From an uncultured Dehalococcoidia bacterium (GTDB lineage Bacteria; Chloroflexota; Dehalococcoidia; Dehalococcoidales; UBA1222): 64,000 nt of DNA. The stretch covers positions 62,001 through 126,000 of the forward strand of contig CAIMVG010000006.1 in the NCBI GenBank assembly GCA_903844845.1, written 5' to 3'. Below the pieces are notes generated by a model. That model was given only the letters and a program-made list of their open reading frames with translations. It was not told the DNA's origin and searched no databases. Position numbers and translations under genes: made by a program. Below are positions 7,898 to 15,576 of the stretch, in pieces. Positions within the stretch are counted from its first letter, which is position 1. Each line of letters starts with the position of its first letter.

Positions 7898-9382
7898 TTA
7901 TTTACTAAATAACCACCTGAATAATCGAAATCCTTTCGGTGCCTTGCCCCTTCTTTTATTGAGGGCCAGAGCCGCGGCCGCCGGATCCGGGGTGTTCACA
8001 GGCAGAGATACCGAAAATGAGCTTCCCCTATTTTCCTGGCTCTCAACTTTTATTTTTCCGCCATGGGCGACTGCGATTTGATGCCCTATCGCAAGTCCCA
8101 GGCCGGTGCCGCCATCCTCCCGAGCCCGGCTTTCATCGGCGCGGAAGAACGGCTCGAAGATATGTTCCATCGCCCCTGCGGCAATCCCGATCCCTGTATC
8201 GGCTACTTCAACCACTGCGGTTTTATCCTGCACGGACAGTGAGACTGTGATCGTGCCCTTGGGCGGCGTATACCTTATCGCATTTTCCAGGATGTTCAGA
8301 AATAGCTGGCGCAATCGGATTTCGTCCCCCAGAATTATTGGATTTTCGATCCTCTTCAACTCAAGTTTTTGTTTTTTACGCCGGGCAAGTACGGAAACAT
8401 CCATGGTAAGGTCTTTTATAAAATCCCCCAGAGCCAGCGGTTCCATCACGAAATTTACTTTTCCGGCCTCGCTGCGCGCTAAAAACAACAGATCGTTGAT
8501 TATGGATGACATGTGGGTCGTCTCTTGAGCGATCAGGCTGAGTGCTTTTTTGTAATCGTTCTTGGAACGGGTTTTTTCCAGTGTGAGCGTCGCCTCGGCT
8601 TCGATGATCGAGAGGGGCGTGCGAAGTTCGTGGGAAGCGTCGGAGGTGAAACGACGCTCGCGGATGAAAGCCGATTGCAGCCTGTCAAACATATTATTGA
8701 GCGTCAGCACCACGGCGCCGATCTCGTCGCCGTCAGTTAGCTCAATCCTCCGGCTCAAGTCGCCGTCTCCGATGACTTTGGCGGTTTCCGCGATATACCG
8801 CACGGGTTTCAGTGCGCGGCTTGTGATGAAGTATCCCCCTCCCCCTGCGAGAGCCGTGATCAATATCAAGGCTATGAGGGCCATGCTTTTATACGAGTCC
8901 AGCGTGACCGCGACGCCTCTTGTCTCCCGGCCAACCAATACGGCCCCGATGACGGACGCGTCGTGCAATACTGGAGAAACGAAGATGCGTATCTGATCGC
9001 CGCCTTGCGTTTTCGTTGTTGCGTAGGCGCTCTTCCCACGCAGGGCATCGCCGATCGCGAGTTTGATAAGTGAATCATCAAGATGAAGTCCGAGAGAAAG
9101 CAAAGGGACGGAATCGGTACCAAAAACTTGCGCCGTCTCATCCTGCTGTATCTGAAAATTCAATATCTCGTTGGTATCCAGTGTCAAGGTGCCGGAGGTG
9201 CCTGCTTCTGTAAGTATGGCCGAAAGATGCACAGACCTGAGTTTGATCCCTTCATCAAGCCGCTGGTTCAGGTTACTGGTCAGAAGTATGAAGACCACGA
9301 TGCTGAAAGCCAGCAGCAATGAGGCCAGTACCAGCGTATACCACAAAGTCAGCCTTAGCCGTACGCTTTTTACAAGTTTCAT
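7898..9382 (-). CDS. Sensor histidine kinase (TCS1)
   Basis: This 494-residue, two-TM kinase has helices at about 12-34 and 168-188, enclosing an extracytoplasmic sensor of about 130 residues. It continues with a HAMP domain (to about 245), the HisKA H-box SDASHELRTPL with phospho-acceptor H251, and a HATPase domain with NILENAIRYTP (N-box), DTGIGI (G1) and GGTGLGLA (G2). The 25-residue tail is basic. It overlaps the response regulator stop by ATGA and is therefore co-transcribed. The signal is unknown. The divergent Thr-Pro-repeat protein is the likely target gene of the pair. Confidence 0.92.
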   Translation of the reverse strand: MKLVKSVRLRLTLWYTLVLASLLLAFSIVVFILLTSNLNQRLDEGIKLRSVHLSAILTEAGTSGTLTLDTNEILNFQIQQDETAQVFGTDSVPLLSLGLHLDDSLIKLAIGDALRGKSAYATTKTQGGDQIRIFVSPVLHDASVIGAVLVGRETRGVAVTLDSYKSMALIALILITALAGGGGYFITSRALKPVRYIAETAKVIGDGDLSRRIELTDGDEIGAVVLTLNNMFDRLQSAFIRERRFTSDASHELRTPLSIIEAEATLTLEKTRSKNDYKKALSLIAQETTHMSSIINDLLFLARSEAGKVNFVMEPLALGDFIKDLTMDVSVLARRKKQKLELKRIENPIILGDEIRLRQLFLNILENAIRYTPPKGTITVSLSVQDKTAVVEVADTGIGIAAGAMEHIFEPFFRADESRAREDGGTGLGLAIGHQIAVAHGGKIKVESQENRGSSFSVSLPVNTPDPAAAALALNKRRGKAPKGFRLFRWLFSK

Positions 9383-10050
9383 CTGGATACCATGCGGTAA
9401 CCCGCTCCCCTGGTCGTTTCGATAAGGCTTTCACGCCCCTTGATATCGATCTTGTTGCGTATACGCCGGATATACACATCGATCAGATTCGATTCACCAT
9501 CGAATTCGTAATCCCAGGCATGCTGCTCCAGCATAGTCCGGGTGAGCAGCATGTTGGGGTGCCGCATGAAATACTCGAGCAGAGTGAACTCCTTGCTGGT
9601 TAAGGAGATCACTTTGTCCCCCTGCGTCACCTGTCTGGTTACTGGATCCATGACCAGGGTCCCGACGCTCATTTTGGGGGATTTATCCGTCATATCGCGT
9701 CGTAAAAGGGCGCGGATACGCGCCAACAGTTCGGGAAAGGCAAACGGTTTTGTCAGGTAGTCATCGGCTCCGCAATCCAATCCCTGTACACGATCTCCGA
9801 CCTTGTCCCTGGCGGTCAGGATGATGATGGGAGTGGCGGCTTTTTTTGCGCGCAGTTCCCCGCATACCTGCAATCCGGTTTTTTTCGGCAGTAATATATC
9901 GAGCAGGATGAGGTCGTACGGAGTGGTTTCGGCCATATACTGCCCCTGGTCCCCGTCATAGGCGATGTCGACCGCATATCCCTGCTCACGCAGTCCGCGC
10001 TTGATGATGTCAGCCAGGTGTTTTTCATCTTCAACGACAAGGATCCTCAA
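9379..10050 (-). CDS. OmpR-family response regulator (TCS1)
   Basis: This 223-residue protein has a receiver domain with VVEDEK near the N-terminus, phospho-acceptor D51 (LLDILLP), and the conserved TA and K of TARDKVG and LTKPF. A C-terminal OmpR/PhoB winged helix ends in IRNKIDIKGRESLIETTRGAGYRM. The start codon is TTG at 10050, supported by GAGGTGAA just upstream. The promoter region on this strand carries 11-bp repeats of TTCATT directly before a TATAAT, and related repeats precede the divergent gene, so the protein probably regulates both. Confidence 0.92.
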   Translation of the reverse strand: MRILVVEDEKHLADIIKRGLREQGYAVDIAYDGDQGQYMAETTPYDLILLDILLPKKTGLQVCGELRAKKAATPIIILTARDKVGDRVQGLDCGADDYLTKPFAFPELLARIRALLRRDMTDKSPKMSVGTLVMDPVTRQVTQGDKVISLTSKEFTLLEYFMRHPNMLLTRTMLEQHAWDYEFDGESNLIDVYIRRIRNKIDIKGRESLIETTRGAGYRMVSR

Positions 10051-10080
10051 GGTTCACCTCGAAAGTGCATCCTACTCAAT

Positions 10081-10113
10081 ATTATATTACGCCAAAATGA
10101 ATTTGTAATGAAC
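10081..10113 (-). promoter_or_regulatory. Promoter of TCS1 with 11-bp TTCATT repeats
   Basis: On the minus strand, TTCATTAC (10112-10105) and TTCATTTT (10101-10094) are spaced by 11 bases and followed by TATAAT (10086-10081). This arrangement fits an OmpR-type regulator binding on one face of the helix at its own promoter. Confidence 0.55.
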
Positions 10114-10142
10114 AAGGCTCAATGATGGGCATTCATCCTATG

Positions 10143-10194
10143 TTCATTTTGGGTTAATGGGCGATTCATTTTCGCATGTTAAAGTCAATATTGT
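10143..10194 (+). promoter_or_regulatory. Promoter of the Thr-Pro-repeat protein with 11-bp TTCATT repeats
   Basis: Three 11-bp units start TTCATTTT (10143), TTAATGGG (10154) and TTCATTTT (10165). The last covers the expected -35 position, 17 bases before a TATTGT -10 (10189-10194). The same TTCATT box occurs at the divergent TCS1 promoter. Confidence 0.55.
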
Positions 10195-10258
10195 AGCCAT
10201 AAAAGGTCAATAAGCCCGGCTAATCTTGAAGAATCGTTTGTGAGGAGAAAATATAGTA

Positions 10259-11095
10259 ATGAACAAGCTCAACAAAGTATTAGGGCCCGTGCTCGTAGGA
10301 GCGATCACTTATCTGCTGCTTGTCGCGGTTATTCTCGCCATAGGCCCCATGGGGTACAGCCCGATCAGCCTCCCCGTCGCTGCAGCCCCCATCCGGGCCG
10401 CGCAAGTATCAACCTTTCCAACAGCGACCCCGGGTATTTCGGTGTTCCCTGAGTCGACTTTGATACCCATGCCCACTATGCTTATCCCTGCTACGGTTAC
10501 GGATCCCGTCGCGACTACCGCGCCTATCCCGGTTATAACTTCGCAGATACCTGGGCTGGCATCTGAACCCACTGCGGTTCCTCCTTCGCCTCGGATAACA
10601 CTGACACCTACTCCCGTGGTTACACTCGAGGCTAACCCTGTTCAAGAGGCAACTCCCACTCCAACACCTACACCGGTTCCAACTCCCACTCCTGTGATCC
10701 AACTCAAGCCCACTCCAACTCCCGAGCCTATGATCACGCCTATTCCGACTCCCACGACCACGCCTACAACCACGTCCGCTCCGACTCCCACACCCACCCC
10801 TACGCCTACACCTACTCCCACACCTACGCCCGCTCCTACTCCCACACCCACTCCTACGCCTACGCCCACTCCTACGCCTACGCCCACGCCTACACCGACT
10901 CCTACTCCCACTCCTACCCCTACACCTACTCCCACACCTACGCCCACGCCTACACCGACTCCTACTCCCACTCCTACCCCTACACCTACGCCCACTCCCA
11001 CACCTACGCCGGTTAAACCCCCGATCCCTACGGGCGCCGCTATAAAAACCCATCCCAACACCTACGCGGCCAATACTTGTATCCTCTGTCATTGA
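10259..11095 (+). CDS. Membrane-anchored Thr-Pro-repeat protein with C-terminal CxxCH haem motif
   Basis: This 278-residue protein has an N-terminal hydrophobic segment at about residues 9-30 (signal anchor or signal peptide) and a region rich in Pro, Thr and Val. A long (Thr-Pro)n stretch follows, from about residue 120 to 255, then a short tail, [14 protein letters not shown], ending directly at the stop codon. CILCH is a perfect CxxCH c-type haem-attachment motif, and the His in HPNT could be the other ligand. The Thr-Pro rod would hold this tip away from the membrane across the cell wall. Whether haem is attached is unknown; the motif could also be a remnant of a longer cytochrome. The gene is divergent from TCS1 and is probably its target. 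No close family is recognised. Confidence 0.7.
   Translation: MNKLNKVLGPVLVGAITYLLLVAVILAIGPMGYSPISLPVAAAPIRAAQVSTFPTATPGISVFPESTLIPMPTMLIPATVTDPVATTAPIPVITSQIPGLASEPTAVPPSPRITLTPTPVVTLEANPVQEATPTPTPTPVPTPTPVIQLKPTPTPEPMITPIPTPTTTPTTTSAPTPTPTPTPTPTPTPTPAPTPTPTPTPTPTPTPTPTPTPTPTPTPTPTPTPTPTPTPTPTPTPTPTPTPTPTPTPTPVKPPIPTGAAIKTHPNTYAANTCILCH
10640..11010 (+). repeat. Hexanucleotide (Thr-Pro codon) repeat tract with a 60-bp tandem duplication
   Basis: Runs of ACNCCN codons encode alternating Thr and Pro. Within the tract, bases 10878-10929 are repeated exactly at 10938-10989, a 60-base period, showing recent expansion. Copy number is likely to vary between strains. Confidence 0.85.
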
Positions 11096-11111
11096 TAGGT
11101 CAGGATTGGAG

Positions 11112-11156
11112 ATAAACAGGGAGGGCCGGTTCTTGAACCTGGCCCTCCCTGTTTAT
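11112..11156. terminator. Rho-independent terminator after the Thr-Pro-repeat gene
   Basis: ATAAACAGGGAGGGCC pairs with GGCCCTCCCTGTTTAT around a short loop. The strong GC stem is followed by a T-containing end on both strands. Confidence 0.8.
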
Positions 11157-11295
11157 CAACCAGGGGCGCAAGCCGATATAGACCTGGGGAAGCGGGGGGC
11201 TTGAATCGTTGGTATACAGACCTCATCTTTGTAAATGTTGGCGGCTGTGCCGTGGTTGTTCGACTTAATAAAAAGCGAAATATATCTGATACTTG

Positions 11296-11301
11296 TATAA
11301 T
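11296..11301 (+). promoter_or_regulatory. TATAAT -10 box placing transcription start at the helicase ATG
   Basis: TATAAT ends 8 bases before the ATG at 11309, so a normally spaced start site would coincide with the start codon and give a leaderless mRNA. No good -35 hexamer and no Shine-Dalgarno sequence are visible. Confidence 0.4.
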
Positions 11302-11308
11302 TCCCTAA

Positions 11309-12616
11309 ATGAAACAGGAAGCACCCCGCATCGACCTTAATCCCGCCTTCAAACGCGCGCTTGAAGCGATGGAAACCGGTGGGCGGAGCATCTTTATAAC
11401 CGGACGCGCGGGGACCGGAAAATCAACCCTGCTCGAATATTTCCGCGGGCTGACCGGCAAAAAGGTGGCCGTACTCGCACCAACCGGCGTGGCGGCGCTG
11501 AACGTTCACGGGCAAACCATCCACTCGTTCTTCGGCTTCAAGCCCGACGTCACGCTGGACAAGGTCAAGAAACGCCGGCCCTCCGCCGCCCCCAGTGTTT
11601 TTCAGCAGCTGGACGCCGTCATCATCGACGAAGTTTCGATGGTGAGGGCCGACCTGCTCGATTGCGTGGACAAATTCCTGCGCCTGAACGGGCCAAAACC
11701 GGGGGAGCCCTTCGGCGGCATCCAGATGATATTCATCGGGGACCTTTACCAGCTTCCCCCGGTCATCAACAGCACGGAAAGAGGTTCTTACGACGAGCTT
11801 TACCGCACACCGTATTTTTACGGGGCCCGTGTTTTCTCCGAGTTCGATATGGATTTCATCGAGCTGGAGAAGGTCTACCGCCAGCAGGACGAGAAGTTCG
11901 TCCGCCTGCTCAATGCCGTGAGGGACAATTCCGCCGACGAGGAAGACCTGGAATCATTGAACCGCCGCTACAAGCCTGACTTTAAGCCCGCGCCCGGGGA
12001 CTTTTATATCTACCTGACCACCACCAACGCCATGGCGCGGCAGATAAACGACGCCGAACTGGCGAAACTGGATGCGGAGTCATTCGTTTTCGAAGCCGAA
12101 GTCTCGGGCAAGTTCGGCAATGAATATATCCCCAACGCCCCGGAACTCGAGGTCAAAGTTGGGGCTCAGGTGATGCTCCTTAACAACGACTCGCAAGGGC
12201 GTTGGGTGAACGGGAGCATCGGGCGGGTGACGGCCATCATCCACAGGGCGAACGAGACGGTGATACAGGCCGAACTGGACGAGGGGCGGCTGGTAGAGAT
12301 AAAACCCTTCACCTGGAACATCTACCGCTTTTTCGTGGACGGGGGCGGGCTTCAATCCGAGGTCATGGGGAGCTTCAAGCAGTACCCGCTGATGCCCGCC
12401 TGGGCGGTCACTATCCATAAGAGCCAGGGCAAGACCTTCGATAAAGTCATCATCGACATGGGGCGCGGCGCTTTCGCCTGCGGGCAAACTTACGTGGCGC
12501 TGAGCCGGTGCACGACACTTGAGGGCATCGTCCTCAAAACGCCTATCCTGAAAAGGCATATCCTCATGGACGAAACTATCGAAGACTACATGGGGCCGCT
12601 GACCCGAAAAAAGTGA
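11309..12616 (+). CDS. Pif1-like superfamily 1 DNA helicase
   Basis: This 435-residue protein carries helicase motifs in order. Walker A is GRAGTGKST (residues 32-40), motif Ia is LAPTGVAALN, and Walker B is VIIDEVSMV. QLPPV matches motif III. Near the C-terminus are WAVTIHKSQGKTFDKV (motif V) and YVALSRCT (motif VI). This set is characteristic of the Pif1/RecD-like branch that unwinds DNA 5' to 3', including G-quadruplex and replication or recombination intermediates. It is a compact single-domain form without the extra C-terminal domains seen in larger members. It appears monocistronic, with a -10 box placed for a leaderless transcript. Confidence 0.88.
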   Translation: MKQEAPRIDLNPAFKRALEAMETGGRSIFITGRAGTGKSTLLEYFRGLTGKKVAVLAPTGVAALNVHGQTIHSFFGFKPDVTLDKVKKRRPSAAPSVFQQLDAVIIDEVSMVRADLLDCVDKFLRLNGPKPGEPFGGIQMIFIGDLYQLPPVINSTERGSYDELYRTPYFYGARVFSEFDMDFIELEKVYRQQDEKFVRLLNAVRDNSADEEDLESLNRRYKPDFKPAPGDFYIYLTTTNAMARQINDAELAKLDAESFVFEAEVSGKFGNEYIPNAPELEVKVGAQVMLLNNDSQGRWVNGSIGRVTAIIHRANETVIQAELDEGRLVEIKPFTWNIYRFFVDGGGLQSEVMGSFKQYPLMPAWAVTIHKSQGKTFDKVIIDMGRGAFACGQTYVALSRCTTLEGIVLKTPILKRHILMDETIEDYMGPLTRKK

Positions 12617-12802
12617 TGAACCCGTCAGCCTGTTATATCCCTAAAATCATTATGTAAAGTTTAGCCCCGCCCCCTTTTTATAGTGTCGGAATGATATGGG
12701 GCGATGTCGCCCGGTTGTTGAAAAGGACGGTATTATTTAACCGGGACGTCGCGTTTGTTATCAATTAATATTTCCCGTGATTTTATAAAACAGCCTGTAT
12801 TT

Positions 12803-12831
12803 TTGACAACATATCGGAATCAAGTTATTGT
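12803..12831 (+). promoter_or_regulatory. Promoter of the BcrA-type ABC transporter
   Basis: TTGACA (12803-12808) and TATTGT (12826-12831) are 17 bases apart, placing the start near 12838 and leaving a leader of about 32 bases with AAAGGAGAAGG before the ATG at 12870. Confidence 0.6.
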
Positions 12832-12869
12832 GGTAAATGGCATGTCGATAGAAACATGAAAGGAGAAGG

Positions 12870-13832
12870 ATGACTGACACTGCAAGCGTAATGACAAAAT
12901 CGCCGCCTTCCGCCGCCGCCAGAGAGGTGGTGCTGAAGTTAACCGGGCTAAGCAAGAGGTTTGGCACACTTGACGTGGTCAAGGGTGTCAATCTCGAACT
13001 AAGGCGCGGAGAAGTCTTCGGGTTCCTGGGGCCTAACGGCGCGGGCAAGAGCACGACCGTGGGCATGATCCTCGGCCTTATCGCGCCGACCGCCGGAAGC
13101 GTCGAGCTTTTCGGAGCGAAACAAAACGGGAACCGCTGGGCCGCCCTGCGGCGCATCGGCGCCATCATCGAAGAACCGGCTTTCTACCCTTACCTTTCCG
13201 GATGTGCGAACCTGGAGGTCCTGAGCCGCTCCATCGGGGGGATCGAAAAGAAAAAGATCAACGAAGTGCTCGACAGGGTCAACCTGCTGGACCGCGCGGA
13301 CGACCAGTACGGGCATTATTCGATGGGCATGAAACAGCGCCTCGGCATCGCATCGACGCTGCTGCGCGACCCCGAACTGATCATCCTCGACGAGCCCACC
13401 AACGGGCTCGACCCGGCGGGGACCAAAGAGATCCGCGACCTGATCCCCACCCTGGCGCATGAGAGCAGGGCCATCTTCCTGTGCAGCCATCTTTTACACG
13501 AGGTGGAGCTGGTTTGCGACCGCGTAGCCATAATCAAAAAAGGGACGGTCATCGCCGACGCGCCCGTAAAAGAGCTTTTAACCCGGGCCAATCAGATACA
13601 GATACGCGTCGACCGGCCGGGCCTGGCGATGTCTGTGCTGTCTGAACTCACCTGGGCCAAGGCCGCCATCAAGGATGACGGCTACATCGCCGTCGATGTC
13701 CCTGCCGGCAGTGAAGCCCGCGTCAACCAGGCCCTAGCCGAGAAAGGGCTATATGCATCCGAAATCACCAACCGCACGACCAGCCTCGAAGAAGTATTCC
13801 TGCAGTTGACCGGAGGTGCCAGCGGTGATTAG
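12870..13832 (+). CDS. ABC transporter ATP-binding protein (BcrA/CcmA type)
   Basis: This 320-residue ATPase has Walker A GPNGAGKST (54-62), a signature region of YSMGMKQRLGIAS (the usual variant of the BcrA class), Walker B LIILDEPTNGLDP and the switch His in FLCSHLLHEVE. The C-terminal 90 residues form the typical extra domain ending in TSLEEVFLQLTGG. It energises the permease encoded immediately downstream (8-base overlap using the preferred GTG start). Members export peptides, antibiotics or unknown solutes, or mediate resistance; the substrate cannot be deduced. The first 20 residues are extra compared with most homologues. Confidence 0.9.
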   Translation: MTDTASVMTKSPPSAAAREVVLKLTGLSKRFGTLDVVKGVNLELRRGEVFGFLGPNGAGKSTTVGMILGLIAPTAGSVELFGAKQNGNRWAALRRIGAIIEEPAFYPYLSGCANLEVLSRSIGGIEKKKINEVLDRVNLLDRADDQYGHYSMGMKQRLGIASTLLRDPELIILDEPTNGLDPAGTKEIRDLIPTLAHESRAIFLCSHLLHEVELVCDRVAIIKKGTVIADAPVKELLTRANQIQIRVDRPGLAMSVLSELTWAKAAIKDDGYIAVDVPAGSEARVNQALAEKGLYASEITNRTTSLEEVFLQLTGGASGD

Positions 13833-14703
13833 ACTCATAGGTTCCGAACTTTTCAAACTGCGCAAACGGTTGATGACCCGTGTACTCTTATTCGTGCTCA
13901 TGGGCATCCTTATCCTTATCCCATTCCTGCTGCTGGCGATTTCTAACGCAGTTGGTGCCTCCGGGATCGGCGGGAGCGGAGACGGTGCGAGGATAAACGC
14001 CCTGCTTGGCCTGTCCTCGGCCCTGCCTTTCTCGTTTTCCCTGATGGCGTCATTCGGCAGCGTGCTGGCCATCATCCTGGCGGCAAGCTCTATCGGTAAC
14101 GAATACAACTGGAAAACGATACGCACGGCGCTGATTTCCAGCGAGAGCCGATTCAAATTCCTTACCGCCAAACTTATATCCCTCGCGATACTGGTTTTCA
14201 TCGGTTTGCTGGCGGGGGTCGTGGTCAGTTTCCTGACAAGCCTGGTCACCAACGCCCTCGGCCATTACGCCTTTGATTTCAGTTTCGCGACGGGTTCGTA
14301 CGTCTGGGCACAATTCCTGCAGTTCTGGCGCACGTTCTTCATCATCGTGCCCTTCTCCCTGCTGGGTTTCATGATGGCTATCGTGGGCCGCTCCGCCATG
14401 CCGGGCATCGCGACGGGCATCGGCGTGTATTTCCTGGAGGGTATCATCACTACCTTCATGACGCTGGCCGGCGGCTGGATAGCCAAGGTGCCGTTCTACC
14501 TGATGACAGCCAACGCCAACGCTATCACCGCGCTCAACAACCTGCCCCAGGGATTCAGGGGGGGAGGGGGCAGCGGGACCGGGACCAGTGCGCTGGAAAA
14601 CCTCCCGACCGCCGGGCACGCATTCCTGATCCTGAGCATATATGCCGTGATATTCATGTTCCTCGCATACTACCTGTTCAAAAAGAGGGACGTAACCGGA
14701 TAA
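13825..14703 (+). CDS. ABC-2 type transporter permease
   Basis: The protein is about 292 residues with six probable transmembrane segments (first at about 15-40, last near the C-terminus before LFKKRDVTG). It matches the ABC-2 permeases that pair with BcrA-type ATPases: N-terminal IRLIGSELFKLRKR, then a large loop, then IILAASSIGNEYNWKTIRT. I place the start at GTG 13825 because GGAGG (13812-13816) lies 8 bases upstream; a second in-frame GTG at 13816 overlaps that ribosome-binding site. A Gly-rich loop (GGGGSGTGTS) precedes the last helix. It is the second and last gene of the operon, followed by a terminator. Confidence 0.85.
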   Translation: MIRLIGSELFKLRKRLMTRVLLFVLMGILILIPFLLLAISNAVGASGIGGSGDGARINALLGLSSALPFSFSLMASFGSVLAIILAASSIGNEYNWKTIRTALISSESRFKFLTAKLISLAILVFIGLLAGVVVSFLTSLVTNALGHYAFDFSFATGSYVWAQFLQFWRTFFIIVPFSLLGFMMAIVGRSAMPGIATGIGVYFLEGIITTFMTLAGGWIAKVPFYLMTANANAITALNNLPQGFRGGGGSGTGTSALENLPTAGHAFLILSIYAVIFMFLAYYLFKKRDVTG

Positions 14704-14752
14704 CTGCCCGGTGATTTGTTGTCCTTCGGGTGTCCGCCCGACAAAATAAATA

Positions 14753-14787
14753 AAAAGGAGCCCGGTTACTAAGCCGGGCTCCTTTTT
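14753..14787. terminator. Bidirectional terminator between the ABC permease and tpiA
   Basis: AAAAAGGAGCCCGG pairs with CCGGGCTCCTTTTT, giving a T-run on either strand. It separates two convergent operons. Confidence 0.9.
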
Positions 14788-14815
14788 ATCAGTTTAAAAA
14801 ACGTCTAAGGTTATT

Positions 14816-15574
14816 TCAGACGATCAATTCCGCCGTTTGTTTCACGATGCTGACGAATTCGGCAGGCTTCAAACTTGCCCCGCCGATCAGTGCGCCGTCT
14901 ATCTCCGGCTGTGCCATGAATTCACCTGCGTTAGCGCCTGTGACGCTGCCCCCGTAGAGGATGCGCGTCAGGCCGGCGGTCTGGCCTCCGATTATAGCTG
15001 CCAGGACATCCCGTATCATTTTAATAGTCGTATTTGCCTGAACTGCCGTAGCGGCACGCCCTGTTCCGATGGCCCAGACGGGTTCATAGGCGACGACAAG
15101 CCCGACCGCATCCTGGATGCTATCGAGCGACTCCCTGAGTTGAGCCCCGACAATGTCATCAGTCTTACCGGCTTCGTTATCAGCCAGGCTCTCGCCGACG
15201 CATAGTATAGGTTTCAGCCCCGCCTTCAACGCCGCTTTTACTTTTTTATTCACAACCTGGCTGGTTTCTCCGAAAAGACTTCGGCGTTCAGAATGGCCGA
15301 GTATAACGTAACTGCAGATGCCTTTGAGCATCACGGGAGATATTTCTCCTGTGAACGCCCCCTTCTCTTCAAAGTGGCAATTCTGCGCCCCCAGCATCAC
15401 CTGAGTTCCCTGCAGGGCGGCGGAGACGGGCACCAGTGAAATAAACGGCGGGCATACCAGGGTTTCAACGCCGGCGATGCCGGAAAGCCCCGGCAGCATG
15501 CCTTTGACCAATTCCACAGCCTCGGCCGGGACGGTGTTCATCTTCCAATTGGCGGCTATAAGCGGTGTGCGCAT
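14816..15574 (-). CDS. tpiA: Triose-phosphate isomerase
   Basis: This 252-residue enzyme interconverts dihydroxyacetone phosphate and glyceraldehyde 3-phosphate. Diagnostic motifs are AANWKMN (catalytic Lys near 11), LGHSERR (catalytic His near 95), YEPVWAIGTG (catalytic Glu near 166) and the phosphate-binding LYGGSVTGANAGE near 210. The length is standard. It starts 2 bases after the apgM stop, with GGAG placed 7 bases before the ATG, and is the last gene of the dxs-pgk-apgM-tpiA operon. Confidence 0.96.
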   Translation of the reverse strand: MRTPLIAANWKMNTVPAEAVELVKGMLPGLSGIAGVETLVCPPFISLVPVSAALQGTQVMLGAQNCHFEEKGAFTGEISPVMLKGICSYVILGHSERRSLFGETSQVVNKKVKAALKAGLKPILCVGESLADNEAGKTDDIVGAQLRESLDSIQDAVGLVVAYEPVWAIGTGRAATAVQANTTIKMIRDVLAAIIGGQTAGLTRILYGGSVTGANAGEFMAQPEIDGALIGGASLKPAEFVSIVKQTAELIV

Positions 15575-15576
15575 AA

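Noticed and set aside
10642-11061. Minus-strand Val-Gly repeat protein
   Set aside because: It is the antisense reading of the Thr-Pro codon tract; no ribosome-binding site or promoter was found.
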